Made by a program: the position numbers and the translations under genes. A model generated the notes under the pieces. That model was not told the origin of the DNA and did not search any database. It was given only the letters and a program-made list of their open reading frames with translations. From RGIG529 sp050950425 (GTDB lineage: Bacteria > Bacillota > Clostridia > Oscillospirales > Oscillospiraceae): a stretch of DNA of 64,000 nt. The stretch spans positions 1,178,001 through 1,242,000 of the forward strand of contig JBMNHO010000002.1 in assembly GCA_050950425.1 (NCBI GenBank). The letters are read 5' to 3'. This document shows positions 25,454 to 34,746 of the stretch, piece by piece; positions within the stretch are counted from its first letter, which is position 1, and every line of letters begins with the position of its first letter.

Positions 25454-26461
25454 ATGAGCAAAACACGGATCCCGGCGGGATATGCATCCAGCCTGACGTT
25501 GTATGAAACACAAATGGCCATTGGAATTTTGAAACGAAAGCTGGAGGACAGCTTGAGCGAAGCCCTCCATCTAAAGCGGGTGTCCGCGCCTTTGTTTGTT
25601 GACCCTTCCACCGGGCTGAACGACAACTTAAACGGGGTGGAGCGCCCGGTGCGGTTTGACAGCCGGGAGACAGGGGCCGTTTCCGAGGTGGTTCACTCCC
25701 TTGCCAAATGGAAGCGGATGGCCCTGTACCGTTACGGGTTTCCCGTGGGGCAGGGGCTTTATACGGATATGAACGCCATCCGCCGGGACGAGGAGATGGA
25801 CAACCTGCACTCCATGTATGTGGATCAATGGGACTGGGAAAAGGTGATCGCGCCGGAAGACCGGACGATGGATTATTTAAAGGATGCGGTCACCCGGATT
25901 GCAGGGGTCATTTGCGACACTTTGGATCAGGTGAAGGAAACCTACCCCCAGATCCCCGTTACATTAAACAGAACCGTTTCCTTCATCACGGCCCAGGAGC
26001 TGGCGGATCTGTACCCCGAGATCACCCCGAAGGAGCGGGAAAACCGCTATACCAAGGAACACAAAACCGTGTTCATCTCCCAAATCGGCGGCCCGCTGCG
26101 GTCGGGGCAGCCCCATGACGGCCGGGCGCCGGATTATGACGACTGGGCGCTCAACGGCGATTTGCTGTTCTGGTGCGCCCCCTTGCACTGCGCGCTGGAG
26201 GTGTCCTCCATGGGCGTTCGGGTGGACGCGGACGCCATGGACCGGCAGCTGACCCTTTCCGGCTGCGACGAGAGAAGGACACTGCCCTTTCATCAGCAGG
26301 TGCTGTCCGGAACACTGCCCTTGACCATGGGGGGCGGCATCGGGCAGTCCCGCATCAGCATGCTGCTGCTGGGGAAGGCTCACATCGGGGAGGTACAGGC
26401 CTCTGTTTGGGACCCAAAGACCATTGCCGCCTGCGAACAGGCCGGCGTGATTTTGCTGTGA
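25454..26461 (+). CDS. asnA: Aspartate-ammonia ligase (asparagine synthetase A)
   Basis: Makes asparagine from aspartate, ammonia and ATP. 335 residues from the ATG at 25454 (GGGAGGAGCG site). It has the class II aminoacyl-tRNA-synthetase-like fold of AsnA: APLFVDPSTGLNDNLNGVERPV, AKWKRMALYRYGF, MYVDQWDWEKVI, and the final GGGIGQSRISMLLL motif. Length and motifs match the family. Monocistronic. Confidence 0.97.
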   Translation: MSKTRIPAGYASSLTLYETQMAIGILKRKLEDSLSEALHLKRVSAPLFVDPSTGLNDNLNGVERPVRFDSRETGAVSEVVHSLAKWKRMALYRYGFPVGQGLYTDMNAIRRDEEMDNLHSMYVDQWDWEKVIAPEDRTMDYLKDAVTRIAGVICDTLDQVKETYPQIPVTLNRTVSFITAQELADLYPEITPKERENRYTKEHKTVFISQIGGPLRSGQPHDGRAPDYDDWALNGDLLFWCAPLHCALEVSSMGVRVDADAMDRQLTLSGCDERRTLPFHQQVLSGTLPLTMGGGIGQSRISMLLLGKAHIGEVQASVWDPKTIAACEQAGVILL

Positions 26462-26796
26462 CCAACCGGGCGCGCGAACGAGGGAGCCGCCGAACCGACG
26501 ACCCGGCACCCTGCGCAAAGAGGCAGGAAGGCCGGCGGGAGGGCTCCCCGGCCCTCAGCCGGGTTTCCCGGCATGAGGGCCGGCCGGGCATTATAATGAG
26601 CGCGGAGCGCGGTTTTATCAAAATAAACCTTGACCGAGGGGTAGACGGTATGATAAAATACCTGTACCTGTCGGAAAAGGCTTTCTTTTTTTGCCTATTT
26701 TTCGGCGGTCACGTAAGATGAGGCCGTTTTCCGGATAGGGAGGCAGCGGGAGAAGGCGTTGGCCTTTTCCAAATATAAAAGGAGGTGCCGTTAAGA
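26462..26796. other. 335-bp region between asnA and rpmG: hairpin and promoter candidate
   Basis: No gene. A stem CCGGCCCTCA/TGAGGGCCGG (26548-26557 with 26574-26583) may end asnA but has no T-run. TTGACC at 26630-26635 with TATGAT/GATAAA from 26649 is a weak promoter candidate for the rpmG operon. Confidence 0.45.
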
Positions 26797-26946
26797 ATGC
26801 GGGTAAAGATCACCCTGAGATGTTCCGAGTGCAAACAGCGGAACTACAACACGATGAAGAACAAGAAAAATGACCCTGACCGTTTGACCATGAACAAGTA
26901 TTGCCCTTTCTGCAGAAAGCATACCGTTCACAACGAAACAAAGTGA
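26797..26946 (+). CDS. rpmG: 50S ribosomal protein L33
   Basis: A 49-residue protein beginning MRVKITLRCSECKQRNY and ending CPFCRKHTVHNETK, with the two CxxC zinc pairs of the zinc-binding L33 type. Start ATG follows AAAGGAGGTG. First gene of the classic rpmG-secE-nusG-rplK-rplA cluster. Confidence 0.95.
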   Translation: MRVKITLRCSECKQRNYNTMKNKKNDPDRLTMNKYCPFCRKHTVHNETK

Positions 26947-26982
26947 GTACAGGTACCATGTTAAGAGAAAGGATGCGCTTCG

Positions 26983-27285
26983 ATGGCTGAAAACCCCAAG
27001 AAAGAAGTAACAGCGGGTGAACCTTCTGAGACCCCCAAAAAGCAAAAGAAGGCACCCGTGAAGAAAAAGTCGAATGTCTTCGTTCGGGCTGGACGCCGCA
27101 TCGGCCGCTGGTTTCGGGAGATGCGGAGCGAACTGAAAAAGGTGCAATGGCCAACCACCAAACAAACGGTGAACCACACGGCGACCGTCCTTGTCAGTGT
27201 CATTGTGGTGGGTGTGTTTATATGGGCCTTTGACTGGCTGGCGGCCGGCGGAGCCAAAGCATTGATCGCTTTGGCCCAAGGATAG
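26983..27285 (+). CDS. secE: Preprotein translocase subunit SecE
   Basis: A 100-residue protein: a charged Lys-rich N-terminal half, the conserved amphipathic segment RWFREMRSELKKVQWPT, and a single membrane helix (VLVSVIVVGVFIWAFDWL). SecE clamps SecY in the translocon that SecA drives. It lies between rpmG and nusG, the usual position. Confidence 0.96.
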   Translation: MAENPKKEVTAGEPSETPKKQKKAPVKKKSNVFVRAGRRIGRWFREMRSELKKVQWPTTKQTVNHTATVLVSVIVVGVFIWAFDWLAAGGAKALIALAQG

Positions 27286-27295
27286 GGGCGCTGTC

Positions 27296-27820
27296 ATGGC
27301 TGAGAGTGCAAAGTGGTATGTGGTGCATACGTATTCCGGGTACGAAAATACCGTTTCCGCCACCATTGAAAAACACGTGGAAAACCGGAAGCTGCACGAT
27401 TTGATTCAATCGGTGCAGGTGCCGGTGGAAACGGTTACGGAAGTGACGGATTCCGGCTCTAAAACGGTGGAGCGGAAGGTGTTTCCCGGGTATGTGCTGA
27501 TCAAAATGATTTTGACGGACGAGAGCTGGCATTTGGTGCGCAACGTGCGCGGCGTGACCGGCTTTGTCGGGTCCGGAAACAAGGCCATTCCTCTGTCCGA
27601 TGAGGAAATTGCCGCCTTGGGCGTAGAAAAGCGAGAGGTTGTCGTCGGCTATCAAGTGGGCGACAATGTGAAGATCATTGACGGCGCGATGGAGTCTTTT
27701 TTTGGCATTGTGGAAGAAATCGAGCCGGAGAAAAACAAAGTGCGTGTGGCGGTTTCCATGTTTGGCCGGGAGATGCCGGTGGAGCTGGAGCTGACGCAGG
27801 TGGAGCCTGTCAAACCCTAG
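27296..27820 (+). CDS. nusG: Transcription termination/antitermination factor NusG
   Basis: 174 residues. N-terminal NGN domain (KWYVVHTYSGYENTV, KVFPGYVLIKMILTDESWHLVRNV, GFVG) and C-terminal KOW domain (YQVGDNVKIIDGAMESFFGIVEEI). It contacts RNA polymerase and, through KOW, the ribosome or Rho. Starts 10 bp after secE. Confidence 0.97.
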   Translation: MAESAKWYVVHTYSGYENTVSATIEKHVENRKLHDLIQSVQVPVETVTEVTDSGSKTVERKVFPGYVLIKMILTDESWHLVRNVRGVTGFVGSGNKAIPLSDEEIAALGVEKREVVVGYQVGDNVKIIDGAMESFFGIVEEIEPEKNKVRVAVSMFGREMPVELELTQVEPVKP

Positions 27821-27909
27821 CCGGTCGGACGCTCCCCATCGCGGCGAAGGGCTTGCAAAACGACGTTTTTTGCAGGCCGACTGAAATTTAGATTTTGGAG
27901 GTGCTTTTC

Positions 27910-28335
27910 ATGGCACAGAAGATAACAGGGTATATTAAACTGCAGATCCCGGCTGGGAAGGCGACCCCTGCGCCTCCTGTGGGTCCGGCGCTGGGCCAGC
28001 ATGGTATCAACATCACCGCGTTTACGAAAGAATTCAACGAAAGAACGAAAAATGAAACGGGCATGACCATCCCTGTGGTGATTACGGTGTATGCCGACCG
28101 TTCTTTTACCTTTGTGACAAAGACCCCGCCGGCGGCTGTCTTGCTGAAGAAAGCGTGTAAAATCGAGTCCGGCTCTGGCGTGCCCAACAAGACGAAAGTT
28201 GCCACCATCAGCAAAGAAGAGCTGCGCAAAATTGCGGAGCTGAAAATGCCGGATCTCAACGCCGGCAGCGTTGAGGCTGCAATGAATATGGTGGCAGGCA
28301 CGGCCCGCAGCATGGGCATTGTCGTAGGAGAGTAG
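27910..28335 (+). CDS. rplK: 50S ribosomal protein L11
   Basis: 141 residues from the ATG at 27910 (GGAGGTG site), exactly the family length. MAQKITGYIKLQIPAGKATPAPPVGPALGQHGINI is the conserved N-terminal domain, with the 23S rRNA-binding C-terminal domain after it. Part of the GTPase-associated centre. Confidence 0.98.
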   Translation: MAQKITGYIKLQIPAGKATPAPPVGPALGQHGINITAFTKEFNERTKNETGMTIPVVITVYADRSFTFVTKTPPAAVLLKKACKIESGSGVPNKTKVATISKEELRKIAELKMPDLNAGSVEAAMNMVAGTARSMGIVVGE

Positions 28336-28431
28336 TTCCTGCGGCCAGTGGGAGGATTCGTCCGATTACAACCACGAGGGCGGCCGGGAAGCGAACGGGC
28401 CTAGGGCCGCCACAATAAAGGAGGATTTACA

Positions 28432-29124
28432 TTGTTCAGAGGCAAGAAATATAAAGAGAGTGCCAAACAGATCGACCGTGGCACCCAGTATGACGTGGCG
28501 GAGGCCATGGAGCTGGTGGTGAAAACCGCCACAGCGAAATTTGATGAAACCGTGGAACTCCACGTGAGATTGGGGGTAGACTCCAGGCACGCCGACCAGC
28601 AGGTGCGGGGCGCCATCGTTCTGCCCCACGGGACGGGCAAAAGCAGCCGCGTTCTGGTTTTCGCCAAGGGCGCAAAAGCGGAAGAGGCGCTTGCCGCCGG
28701 CGCCGACTATGTGGGCGCTGAGGATATGGTCGCCAAAATTCAGACGGAAAACTTCTTTGATTATGACGTCGTCGTGGCCACGCCGGACATGATGGGCGTT
28801 GTGGGCCGTCTTGGTAAAGTACTGGGTCCCAAGGGCCTGATGCCTTCTCCCAAGGCCGGGACCGTGTCTCCCGACGTGACAAAGGCGATTCAGGAGATCA
28901 AGGCCGGTAAGATCGAATATCGTTTGGATAAAACCAATATCATCCACTGCCCCATCGGCAAGGTTTCCTTCGGCCCGGAAAAACTCGCGGAAAACTATAC
29001 GGCGTTGATCAATGCCATTATCAAAGCAAAGCCGGCAGCGGCAAAGGGCCAGTATATCAAAAGCTGCGTTGCGGCCTCTACCATGGGCCCCGGCGTGAAG
29101 GTGAACACGGCAAAGACGCTTTAA
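28432..29124 (+). CDS. rplA: 50S ribosomal protein L1
   Basis: 230 residues, starting at TTG (28432) with an AAGGAGGATTTACA site. Family motifs LGVDSRHADQQVRGAIVLPHGTGK, TPDMMGVVGRLGKVLGPKGLMP and GTVSPDV are present. L1 forms the mobile stalk at the ribosomal E site. The TTG start may lower its translation relative to L11. Confidence 0.98.
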   Translation: MFRGKKYKESAKQIDRGTQYDVAEAMELVVKTATAKFDETVELHVRLGVDSRHADQQVRGAIVLPHGTGKSSRVLVFAKGAKAEEALAAGADYVGAEDMVAKIQTENFFDYDVVVATPDMMGVVGRLGKVLGPKGLMPSPKAGTVSPDVTKAIQEIKAGKIEYRLDKTNIIHCPIGKVSFGPEKLAENYTALINAIIKAKPAAAKGQYIKSCVAASTMGPGVKVNTAKTL

Positions 29125-29159
29125 AAAGGGACGTTCCTGTCGTTTTCAGAAACTTTTTC

Positions 29160-29189
29160 TTGACAAAGCGAGCGCCTTTTTGATATAAT
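29160..29189 (+). promoter_or_regulatory. Strong promoter of rplJ-rplL
   Basis: TTGACA (29160-29165), 18-bp spacer, extended TG-A-TATAAT (29184-29189). Confidence 0.9.
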
Positions 29190-29194
29190 AAATA

Positions 29195-29310
29195 TTACGT
29201 TCCATAGACAGCAGGTGCGAAAGCATAAACCCTGCCGAGGAAAGCGGTTGCGTTTTTTAAGGGTGCAAACTGTCCTCGTGTCTTGATGGAACGAGGACAG
29301 TTTTTTTGTT
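29195..29310 (+). ncRNA. Ribosomal L10 leader with attenuator terminator
   Basis: Between the promoter and rplJ is the sequence AGACAGCAGGTGCGAAAGC followed by CCCTGCCGAGGAAAGC, characteristic of Firmicute L10 leaders that mimic the L10(L12)4 site on 23S rRNA. It ends in a terminator (stem AACTGTCCTCG at 29268-29278 with 29292-29302, then seven T). Excess L10-L12 complex is expected to favour termination. Confidence 0.85.
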
Positions 29311-29385
29311 CCAAGGCGCTCTCCGGATCCAGTGTCTGTGGATGGGAGCGTGTCAAGATAGCGTATACGGAGGTGAAAAAACAGT

Positions 29386-29925
29386 ATGCCAAATGCAAAA
29401 GTGTTGCAGGAAAAGCAAGCGATTGTGGATGCGTTGACGGAAAAACTGCAAAAAGCCACTGCGGGCGTTTTCGTGGACTACAAAGGGATTACCGTTGCGG
29501 AGGACACCGAGCTGCGCGGCGAGATGCGGAAAAACCAGGTGGAGTACAGCGTTGTGAAAAATACGCTGACGCGTTTTGCGACGCAAAAAGTGGGGATGGA
29601 CGCGCTGGATCCCGTTTTGCACGGAACGACGGCTCTGGCCGTCAGCTTTGACGACCCCGTGGCTCCGGCCAAGATCATCAGCGCCTTCGCCAAGAAGATG
29701 AACGGCAAGAAGTTTGTGGTGAAAGCCGGCTTTGTGGATGGGAAAGTCATTTCCCCCGCGGAGGTCAGCGCGCTGGCAGAGCTGCCGGCAAAAGAAGTGC
29801 TTCAGGCACAGGTTCTGGGGACCATGCTGGCGCCCATCACCGGCCTTGCGAATGTGCTTAACGCAAATATCCGCGGATTGGCTGTGGCCCTGCAGGCCAT
29901 TGCCGACCAGAAGGCAAGCGCCTAA
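29386..29925 (+). CDS. rplJ: 50S ribosomal protein L10
   Basis: 179 residues. N-terminal rRNA-binding domain (GVFVDYKGITVAEDTELRGEMRKNQVEYSVVKNTL) and a C-terminal helix (LQAQVLGTMLAPITGLANVLNANIRGLAVALQAI) that holds L7/L12 dimers. Starts after GGAGGTG, downstream of its autoregulatory leader. Confidence 0.97.
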   Translation: MPNAKVLQEKQAIVDALTEKLQKATAGVFVDYKGITVAEDTELRGEMRKNQVEYSVVKNTLTRFATQKVGMDALDPVLHGTTALAVSFDDPVAPAKIISAFAKKMNGKKFVVKAGFVDGKVISPAEVSALAELPAKEVLQAQVLGTMLAPITGLANVLNANIRGLAVALQAIADQKASA

Positions 29926-29971
29926 CCTATTTTATCAATCATAATGAAATCATTTTTGGAGGTAACGAACA

Positions 29972-30352
29972 ATGGCAAGCGAAAAAGTAACTGCTTTGAT
30001 TGAAGAAATCAAAACTCTGACGGTTCTGGATCTGTCCGAACTGGTACATGCTCTGGAAGATGAATTTGGCGTGTCTGCCGCTGCTCCCGCCGCTGTGGCG
30101 GTTGCCGCCGCTCCCGCCGCTGCCGCCGCCGCGGAGGAAAAGACCGAGTTTGACGTGGTTTTGACCAACTTTGGCGCGGAAAAAATCAAAGTGATCAAGT
30201 TGGTGCGTGAAGTGACCGGCCTGGGCCTTGCAGAAGCAAAGGCGTTGGTTGAGGCTGCTCCCAAGGCTGTCAAGGAAGGCGTTTCCAAGGATGACGCGGA
30301 AGCGCTGAAGACAAAGCTGGAAGAAGTGGGCGCGTCTGTCGAACTGAAATAA
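29972..30352 (+). CDS. rplL: 50S ribosomal protein L7/L12
   Basis: 126 residues. N-terminal dimerisation helices (LIEEIKTLTVLDLSELVHALEDEFGVS), an Ala/Pro/Val hinge, and the conserved C-terminal domain (EKTEFDVVLTNFGAEKIKVIKLVRE, LGLAEAKALVE). It recruits translational GTPases. Forms an operon with rplJ and ends at a strong terminator. Confidence 0.98.
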   Translation: MASEKVTALIEEIKTLTVLDLSELVHALEDEFGVSAAAPAAVAVAAAPAAAAAAEEKTEFDVVLTNFGAEKIKVIKLVREVTGLGLAEAKALVEAAPKAVKEGVSKDDAEALKTKLEEVGASVELK

Positions 30353-30366
30353 GACAAATGCCCCTC

Positions 30367-30410
30367 CCAAAAGGGCGCTTTCACAAAATGAAAGCGCCCT
30401 TTTTTTGTTT
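30367..30410 (+). terminator. Terminator of rplJ-rplL
   Basis: Stem AAAGGGCGCTTTCA and complement around CAAAA, then a run of seven T. Confidence 0.95.
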
Positions 30411-30461
30411 CGGCGTTCTGTGGAATATTTGTAAAGATTTTGGGAAAGAAACCGCAGGTGC

Positions 30462-30490
30462 TTGCAAGGATGGGCCTTTTACGCTATAAT
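30462..30490 (+). promoter_or_regulatory. Promoter of the foldase gene
   Basis: TTGCAA, 17-bp spacer, perfect TATAAT. Confidence 0.8.
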
Positions 30491-30606
30491 AGCACCATTG
30501 CAAAATTAGAATCGAAGGAACCCGTTGGCGGGAAATGTCAGATGGGCTGGTTTCATGCCGCTGGGGCGTGTCGGCCTGCCGTCCGGGAACGAGAGGAAGG
30601 AAACGC

Positions 30607-32115
30607 ATGAGCAAGGGAAAACAGAAGAAGGGCAACCGGCGGGGGTCGGCCAAGGGAAGCAGAAAAAAAATGACGACCATCGTCCTGTCCGTTGCGGGGG
30701 TTCTGGCCGTTGCCGCCCTGGCTGTCTGGAATTCCGGGATCATTCAGACATCCAAAACAGCGGTGACCGTGGCCGGACAGAAGTATTCCACGGGTGTTGT
30801 GCAATTTTATTACCGCAGCGCGTACAACCAATTTCTGAACACATACGGAAGCTACGCCTCTATGTTTGGGCTGGACACCAGCAGGCCGCTAGATCAGCAG
30901 ACATACGGAAACGAAGGGCAAACCTGGGCCGATTATTTCAAAGACATGAGCATTGATAATATGGAGCGGGCCATCATCCTCTCATCCGAAGCGCGCAAGG
31001 CCGGCATTTCCCTGTCAGAAGAGAGCGAAGCATATCTTCAGCAGACGAGGGACGACATCAAGGTGTATTGTGTCAATAAAAACATAACAAAGGGGACGTA
31101 TTTTGCGTCCTTTGGTACCGGTGTGACGGAAGCAATCTACTTTGAGCAGATGGAGAACATGCTCCTGGCCGACGATTATACCAAGCATCTGGCCGATCAA
31201 ATGCAGTATACCGATGATGAAATCACGGCGTATTACAATGAAAACAAGGACGAGTTTGACATTGTCAGCTATCGGTACTTCCACTTCAGCGGCACGCCGG
31301 GGACGGCAACGGACGCAGAGGGCAACGCGGCGGCGGCAACTGAGGAAGAGACAAAGGCGGCCATGGAGGCGGCGTCCAAGCAGGCCGACGAGATGGCAAA
31401 GAAAGCAAAGGCCGGGGGCGACTTTACGGCGCTGGCCAAAGAATACGCGGCAGAGGACGACAAAGAAACGTACCAAGACGCCTCCGCCAGCACGGCGACG
31501 GAGGTGTCCAAGTCGTCCATAAGTGACGCGGCATATCAGGAATGGGTCTTTTCACCCGACCGGGCAAAAGGGGACGTGACGGTTTCGGAAGAGGCAGACG
31601 GCTATTTTGTCCTGCAATATCTAAGCCGCGGCCGATACGACTACGCAACCATGAACATCCGCCAAATCGCGCTGCGGCCGGAGACGCTGGAAGGCGCCGA
31701 CACCGTCACAGACGAACAGAAGGCCGCCACCAAAACAAAGGCAGGGGGCATTTTGGCCCAATGGGAGCAGGGCGGCAAGACGGAAGACAGCTTTGCCGCG
31801 TTGGCAAAAGAGAACTCGGAAGATACGAACACGAAAGAGGACGGGGGCCTGTATCAGCAGGCCAACAAAGGGACACTGGCCGCCGAGGCAAGCGAATGGG
31901 TGTTTGCCGAGGGCCGCAAAGCGGGAGACGCCGCCGTTGTCACAGCGGAAACGGGCACCTGCTACATCGTGTACGTGGTTGGCCCCGACGCGCCGTTCTG
32001 GAAGGTGCAGGTGAAGGCGGCCAAGCAAAGCGCGGAGTATGAACAATGGTATGAAAACATCAAAAAGGAGTATCCTTTGGAGCGCAATGAGAGCGGCTTG
32101 AAGTACGTGCAATAA
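30607..32115 (+). CDS. Membrane-anchored parvulin-type peptidyl-prolyl isomerase (PrsA/SurA-like)
   Basis: A 502-residue extracytoplasmic foldase from the ATG at 30607 (AGGAAGGAAACGC site). A Lys/Arg-rich N-terminus and one membrane segment (about 21-40) are followed by a SurA_N-like helical region (VAGQKYSTGVVQFYYRSAYNQ, DEITAYYNENKDEFD). Two parvulin-like stretches follow: one at about 265-340 (DFTALAKEYAAEDD) and a second at about 390-460 (SFAALAKENSEDTNTKEDGGLYQ...AEASEWVF). The second looks closer to a functional rotamase. It lacks a lipobox, so it is anchored by an uncleaved helix. It probably helps fold exported proteins such as the SLH protein. Confidence 0.85.
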   Translation: MSKGKQKKGNRRGSAKGSRKKMTTIVLSVAGVLAVAALAVWNSGIIQTSKTAVTVAGQKYSTGVVQFYYRSAYNQFLNTYGSYASMFGLDTSRPLDQQTYGNEGQTWADYFKDMSIDNMERAIILSSEARKAGISLSEESEAYLQQTRDDIKVYCVNKNITKGTYFASFGTGVTEAIYFEQMENMLLADDYTKHLADQMQYTDDEITAYYNENKDEFDIVSYRYFHFSGTPGTATDAEGNAAAATEEETKAAMEAASKQADEMAKKAKAGGDFTALAKEYAAEDDKETYQDASASTATEVSKSSISDAAYQEWVFSPDRAKGDVTVSEEADGYFVLQYLSRGRYDYATMNIRQIALRPETLEGADTVTDEQKAATKTKAGGILAQWEQGGKTEDSFAALAKENSEDTNTKEDGGLYQQANKGTLAAEASEWVFAEGRKAGDAAVVTAETGTCYIVYVVGPDAPFWKVQVKAAKQSAEYEQWYENIKKEYPLERNESGLKYVQ

Positions 32116-32120
32116 AGCAA

Positions 32121-32152
32121 AAGCGCCTCAAACGTTTGTTTGAGGCGCTTTC
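32121..32152 (+). terminator. Terminator between the foldase gene and tcdA
   Basis: Stem AAGCGCCTCAAACG and complement around a short loop, ending CTTTCC. The T-run is weak, so some read-through into tcdA is likely. Confidence 0.6.
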
Positions 32153-32171
32153 CGTATCGGCGGGAGGCAGT

Positions 32172-32897
32172 ATGAGCTGGGAGAAAAAGCAGTTTTTGCG
32201 GACGGAAATGATGCTGGGGGCAGAGGCGATGGAGCGGCTGCGGGCCGCCCATGTGGCGGTGTTTGGCCTCGGCGGTGTTGGAGGATATGCAGTGGAGGGC
32301 TTGGCCCGGGCCGGCGTAGGTGCGCTGACGCTGGTGGACCATGACACCATCAGCCTGACAAACCTCAACCGCCAGATCGGGGCGGCTTACTCTACTTTGA
32401 GGATGGAAAAGGCGGACGTGACGGCCCGTCGCGTGCGGGACATCAACCCCGCCTGCCGGGTTTACGCCAAGAAGGTGTATTATGACGGGAGCAACCGGGA
32501 CATCTTTTTCGAAGAAGCGCAATATGATTATATTGTGGACGCCATCGACCTTGTCTCCTGCAAATTGGACTTGATCGAGACGGCCCTGTCAAAAGGCGTT
32601 CCCATCATCTCCTCTATGGGAACGGGGAACAAGCTGGACGGCTCCGCCTTTCGCGTGGCGGACATTTCCGAAACCACAGGATGCCCCCTTGCGAGAGTGA
32701 TCCGAAAAGAGCTGCGGCAGCGGGGGATTTTGCGTCATCAAGTGGTGTATTCCCCCGAACGACCGGTTCAAACGGAGCAACGGGAGGCGCCGCCCCCCGG
32801 AAGAAGGAGCGTGCCGGCCAGCGTCCCCTGGGTGCCGGCGGCCGCGGGGCTTTTGCTTTCCGGGGCAGTGGCCATGGCGATTTGCGGCGGAAAATGA
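32172..32897 (+). CDS. tcdA: tRNA threonylcarbamoyladenosine dehydratase
   Basis: A 241-residue E1-like ATP-dependent enzyme that cyclises t6A37 of tRNA to ct6A. Start ATG at 32172 follows GGGAGGCAGT. It has the ThiF-fold nucleotide site VFGLGGVGGYAVEGLARAG, LVDHDTISLTNLNRQ, and YDYIVDAIDLVSCKLDLIETA. The C-terminus ends in a hydrophobic segment (AAAGLLLSGAVAMAI) as seen in other TcdA proteins. Confidence 0.9.
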   Translation: MSWEKKQFLRTEMMLGAEAMERLRAAHVAVFGLGGVGGYAVEGLARAGVGALTLVDHDTISLTNLNRQIGAAYSTLRMEKADVTARRVRDINPACRVYAKKVYYDGSNRDIFFEEAQYDYIVDAIDLVSCKLDLIETALSKGVPIISSMGTGNKLDGSAFRVADISETTGCPLARVIRKELRQRGILRHQVVYSPERPVQTEQREAPPPGRRSVPASVPWVPAAAGLLLSGAVAMAICGGK

Positions 32898-32945
32898 GAA
32901 CAAAGGGGCGACACATTGCCGCCCCTTCGTTTTTTTATTCAGTTT

Positions 32946-33158
32946 TCATTCATCGTGGTTCACCGGGTTGCGATCCCGGAACAGAAGAGAAATGCACCAG
33001 ATGGCGGCAAGACCCACCAGCGTGTAGATAACACGGCTGACCGGCGAGACGCTTCCACCGCACGCGAACGCCACGATGTCAAACTGGAACAATCCGATGC
33101 TGCCCCAGTTGAGGCCGCCAATAATGGCCAGAACCAGCGCGAGTTTATCCATAATCAT
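32946..33158 (-). CDS. DUF378 small membrane protein
   Basis: 70 residues from the ATG at 33158 (AGAGGAG site); the longer open frame upstream has no ribosome site. Two membrane helices: MDKLALVLAIIGGLNWGSIGLF and VSRVIYTLVGLAAIWCISLLF. The GGLNWG motif and length match DUF378, a common bacterial family of unknown function. Single gene, divergent from the aminotransferase. Confidence 0.85.
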   Translation of the reverse strand: MIMDKLALVLAIIGGLNWGSIGLFQFDIVAFACGGSVSPVSRVIYTLVGLAAIWCISLLFRDRNPVNHDE

Positions 33159-33332
33159 TTTTGAGACTCCTCTCTTTTGACGCCGACGGGAGTAGTCTTT
33201 CCCCCGACGGTTCAAATTATGCATGATTGGGGATGAGGGAGCATATTGACATAAAAAAGGGGGAACCAAGCGTACTTTCATGGGGAATGCGCCGGAAACA
33301 GGAGGGGGCCAAGGGTCTGAACGAACTTTTGC

Positions 33333-33360
33333 TTGAAAAGAAACCGATTTGTAGTATAAT
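33333..33360 (+). promoter_or_regulatory. Promoter of the aminotransferase gene
   Basis: TTGAAA, 16-bp spacer, perfect TATAAT, about 50 bp before the start. Confidence 0.8.
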
Positions 33361-33409
33361 GGAGAAACTATATGGTGTTTGCCTTGTGTAGACAAAAGAA
33401 AGGAAGCGA

Positions 33410-34600
33410 ATGAGCATGCTGCAGTTTGACTCGATCTTGTCTAAACGTGCGACTGCGCTACAACCATCAGGAATCAGAAAGTTTTTTGATATTTTAGAGG
33501 AGATGGACGATGTCATTTCCTTGGGTGTTGGTGAGCCGGATTTTGTTACGCCGGAGCACATTCGAGCCGTCGGCATTCAGTCTTTGAAAGCCGGACACAC
33601 GAAATACACATCCAACGCAGGCATGATGGCGCTTCGCATCGAGATCGCTGCCTATCTGGAGCGCACGCTTGGGCTGCAATACGACCCTGCACATCAGATT
33701 TGTGTCACAGTGGGCGGCAGTGAAGCCATCGACTTGACCATTCGCACGCTGGTGGATGAAGGGGACGAGGTCATTGTCCCGACGCCTTCCTTTGTCTGTT
33801 ACGGCCCTTTGGTGGAGTTGGCCGGCGGGGTGCCCATTTATTTGGAAACAAAAAAAGAAAATGAATTCCGTCTGACGGCGCAAGAGCTGAAAGACGCCAT
33901 CACCAGCAGGACGAAGCTCCTGGTTTTGCCCTATCCCAGCAACCCCACCGGCGGGATTATGGAGCGGGCGGATCTGGAGGCGCTGGCAGAGGTTTTGGAC
34001 GGCACCAATATTATGGTTTTGTCCGACGAAATTTATGCCGAGCTGACTTACGGCGTGAAGCACGTTTCTCTGGCGAACATTCCCGGTATGTATGAAAGAA
34101 CGATCATCATCAGCGGGTTTTCCAAAACATTTGCCATGACGGGCTGGCGCTTGGGCTATGTCTGCGGCGTGCCGGAAGTGGTGGATCAGGTTACCAAAAT
34201 CCATCAATTCGGGATTATGTCCGCGCCGACCATCAGCCAGCATGCCGCCGTGCAGGCCATGCGCCACGGAATGGATGACATTGGGGTGATGCGGGATTCG
34301 TACAATGAACGCCGCAAGATGATGGTAAACGGCCTGCGAAACATCGGGTTTGAATGTTTTGAGCCGAGGGGCGCGTTTTACGCGTTCCCCTGTATCCGCA
34401 ACAGCGGGCTCTCCTCAGACGAGTTTTGCGAGCGGCTGCTGGTCGAAGAGAAAGTGGCGGTCATTTCCGGCACGGCCTTCGGTCTTGGCGGGGAAGGGTT
34501 TGTCCGCTGCTGCTATGCCACATCGAAAGAAGGCATCACAGAGGCGCTGCACCGTATGCAGCGATTTTTAATGAAATTAAAGCAGGAACAAAGTGCCTGA
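33410..34600 (+). CDS. PLP-dependent aminotransferase, class I/II
   Basis: A 396-residue fold-type I aminotransferase. Motifs: SLGVGEPDFVTPEHI, the PLP-lysine motif IIISGFSKTFAMTGWRLGY, LPYPSNPTGG and the C-terminal Arg in FVRCCYA. It is closest in pattern to PatA/AspC-type enzymes acting on aspartate or aromatic/branched amino acids; the exact substrate cannot be read from sequence. Own promoter; the mutase gene follows after 146 bp. Confidence 0.88.
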   Translation: MSMLQFDSILSKRATALQPSGIRKFFDILEEMDDVISLGVGEPDFVTPEHIRAVGIQSLKAGHTKYTSNAGMMALRIEIAAYLERTLGLQYDPAHQICVTVGGSEAIDLTIRTLVDEGDEVIVPTPSFVCYGPLVELAGGVPIYLETKKENEFRLTAQELKDAITSRTKLLVLPYPSNPTGGIMERADLEALAEVLDGTNIMVLSDEIYAELTYGVKHVSLANIPGMYERTIIISGFSKTFAMTGWRLGYVCGVPEVVDQVTKIHQFGIMSAPTISQHAAVQAMRHGMDDIGVMRDSYNERRKMMVNGLRNIGFECFEPRGAFYAFPCIRNSGLSSDEFCERLLVEEKVAVISGTAFGLGGEGFVRCCYATSKEGITEALHRMQRFLMKLKQEQSA

Positions 34601-34746
34601 TGTATGAGTGACACGCTCGGAACAGGTACATACTATAGAAACAGCGACCAGCGAGATCAACCAGAAAACGAAACACAGATGGAACCGGTTTGGCTTTCCC
34701 GCGGCGCCGTTTTCCAATTGTAATCAACCAAAGGAAGTGGAGTGCG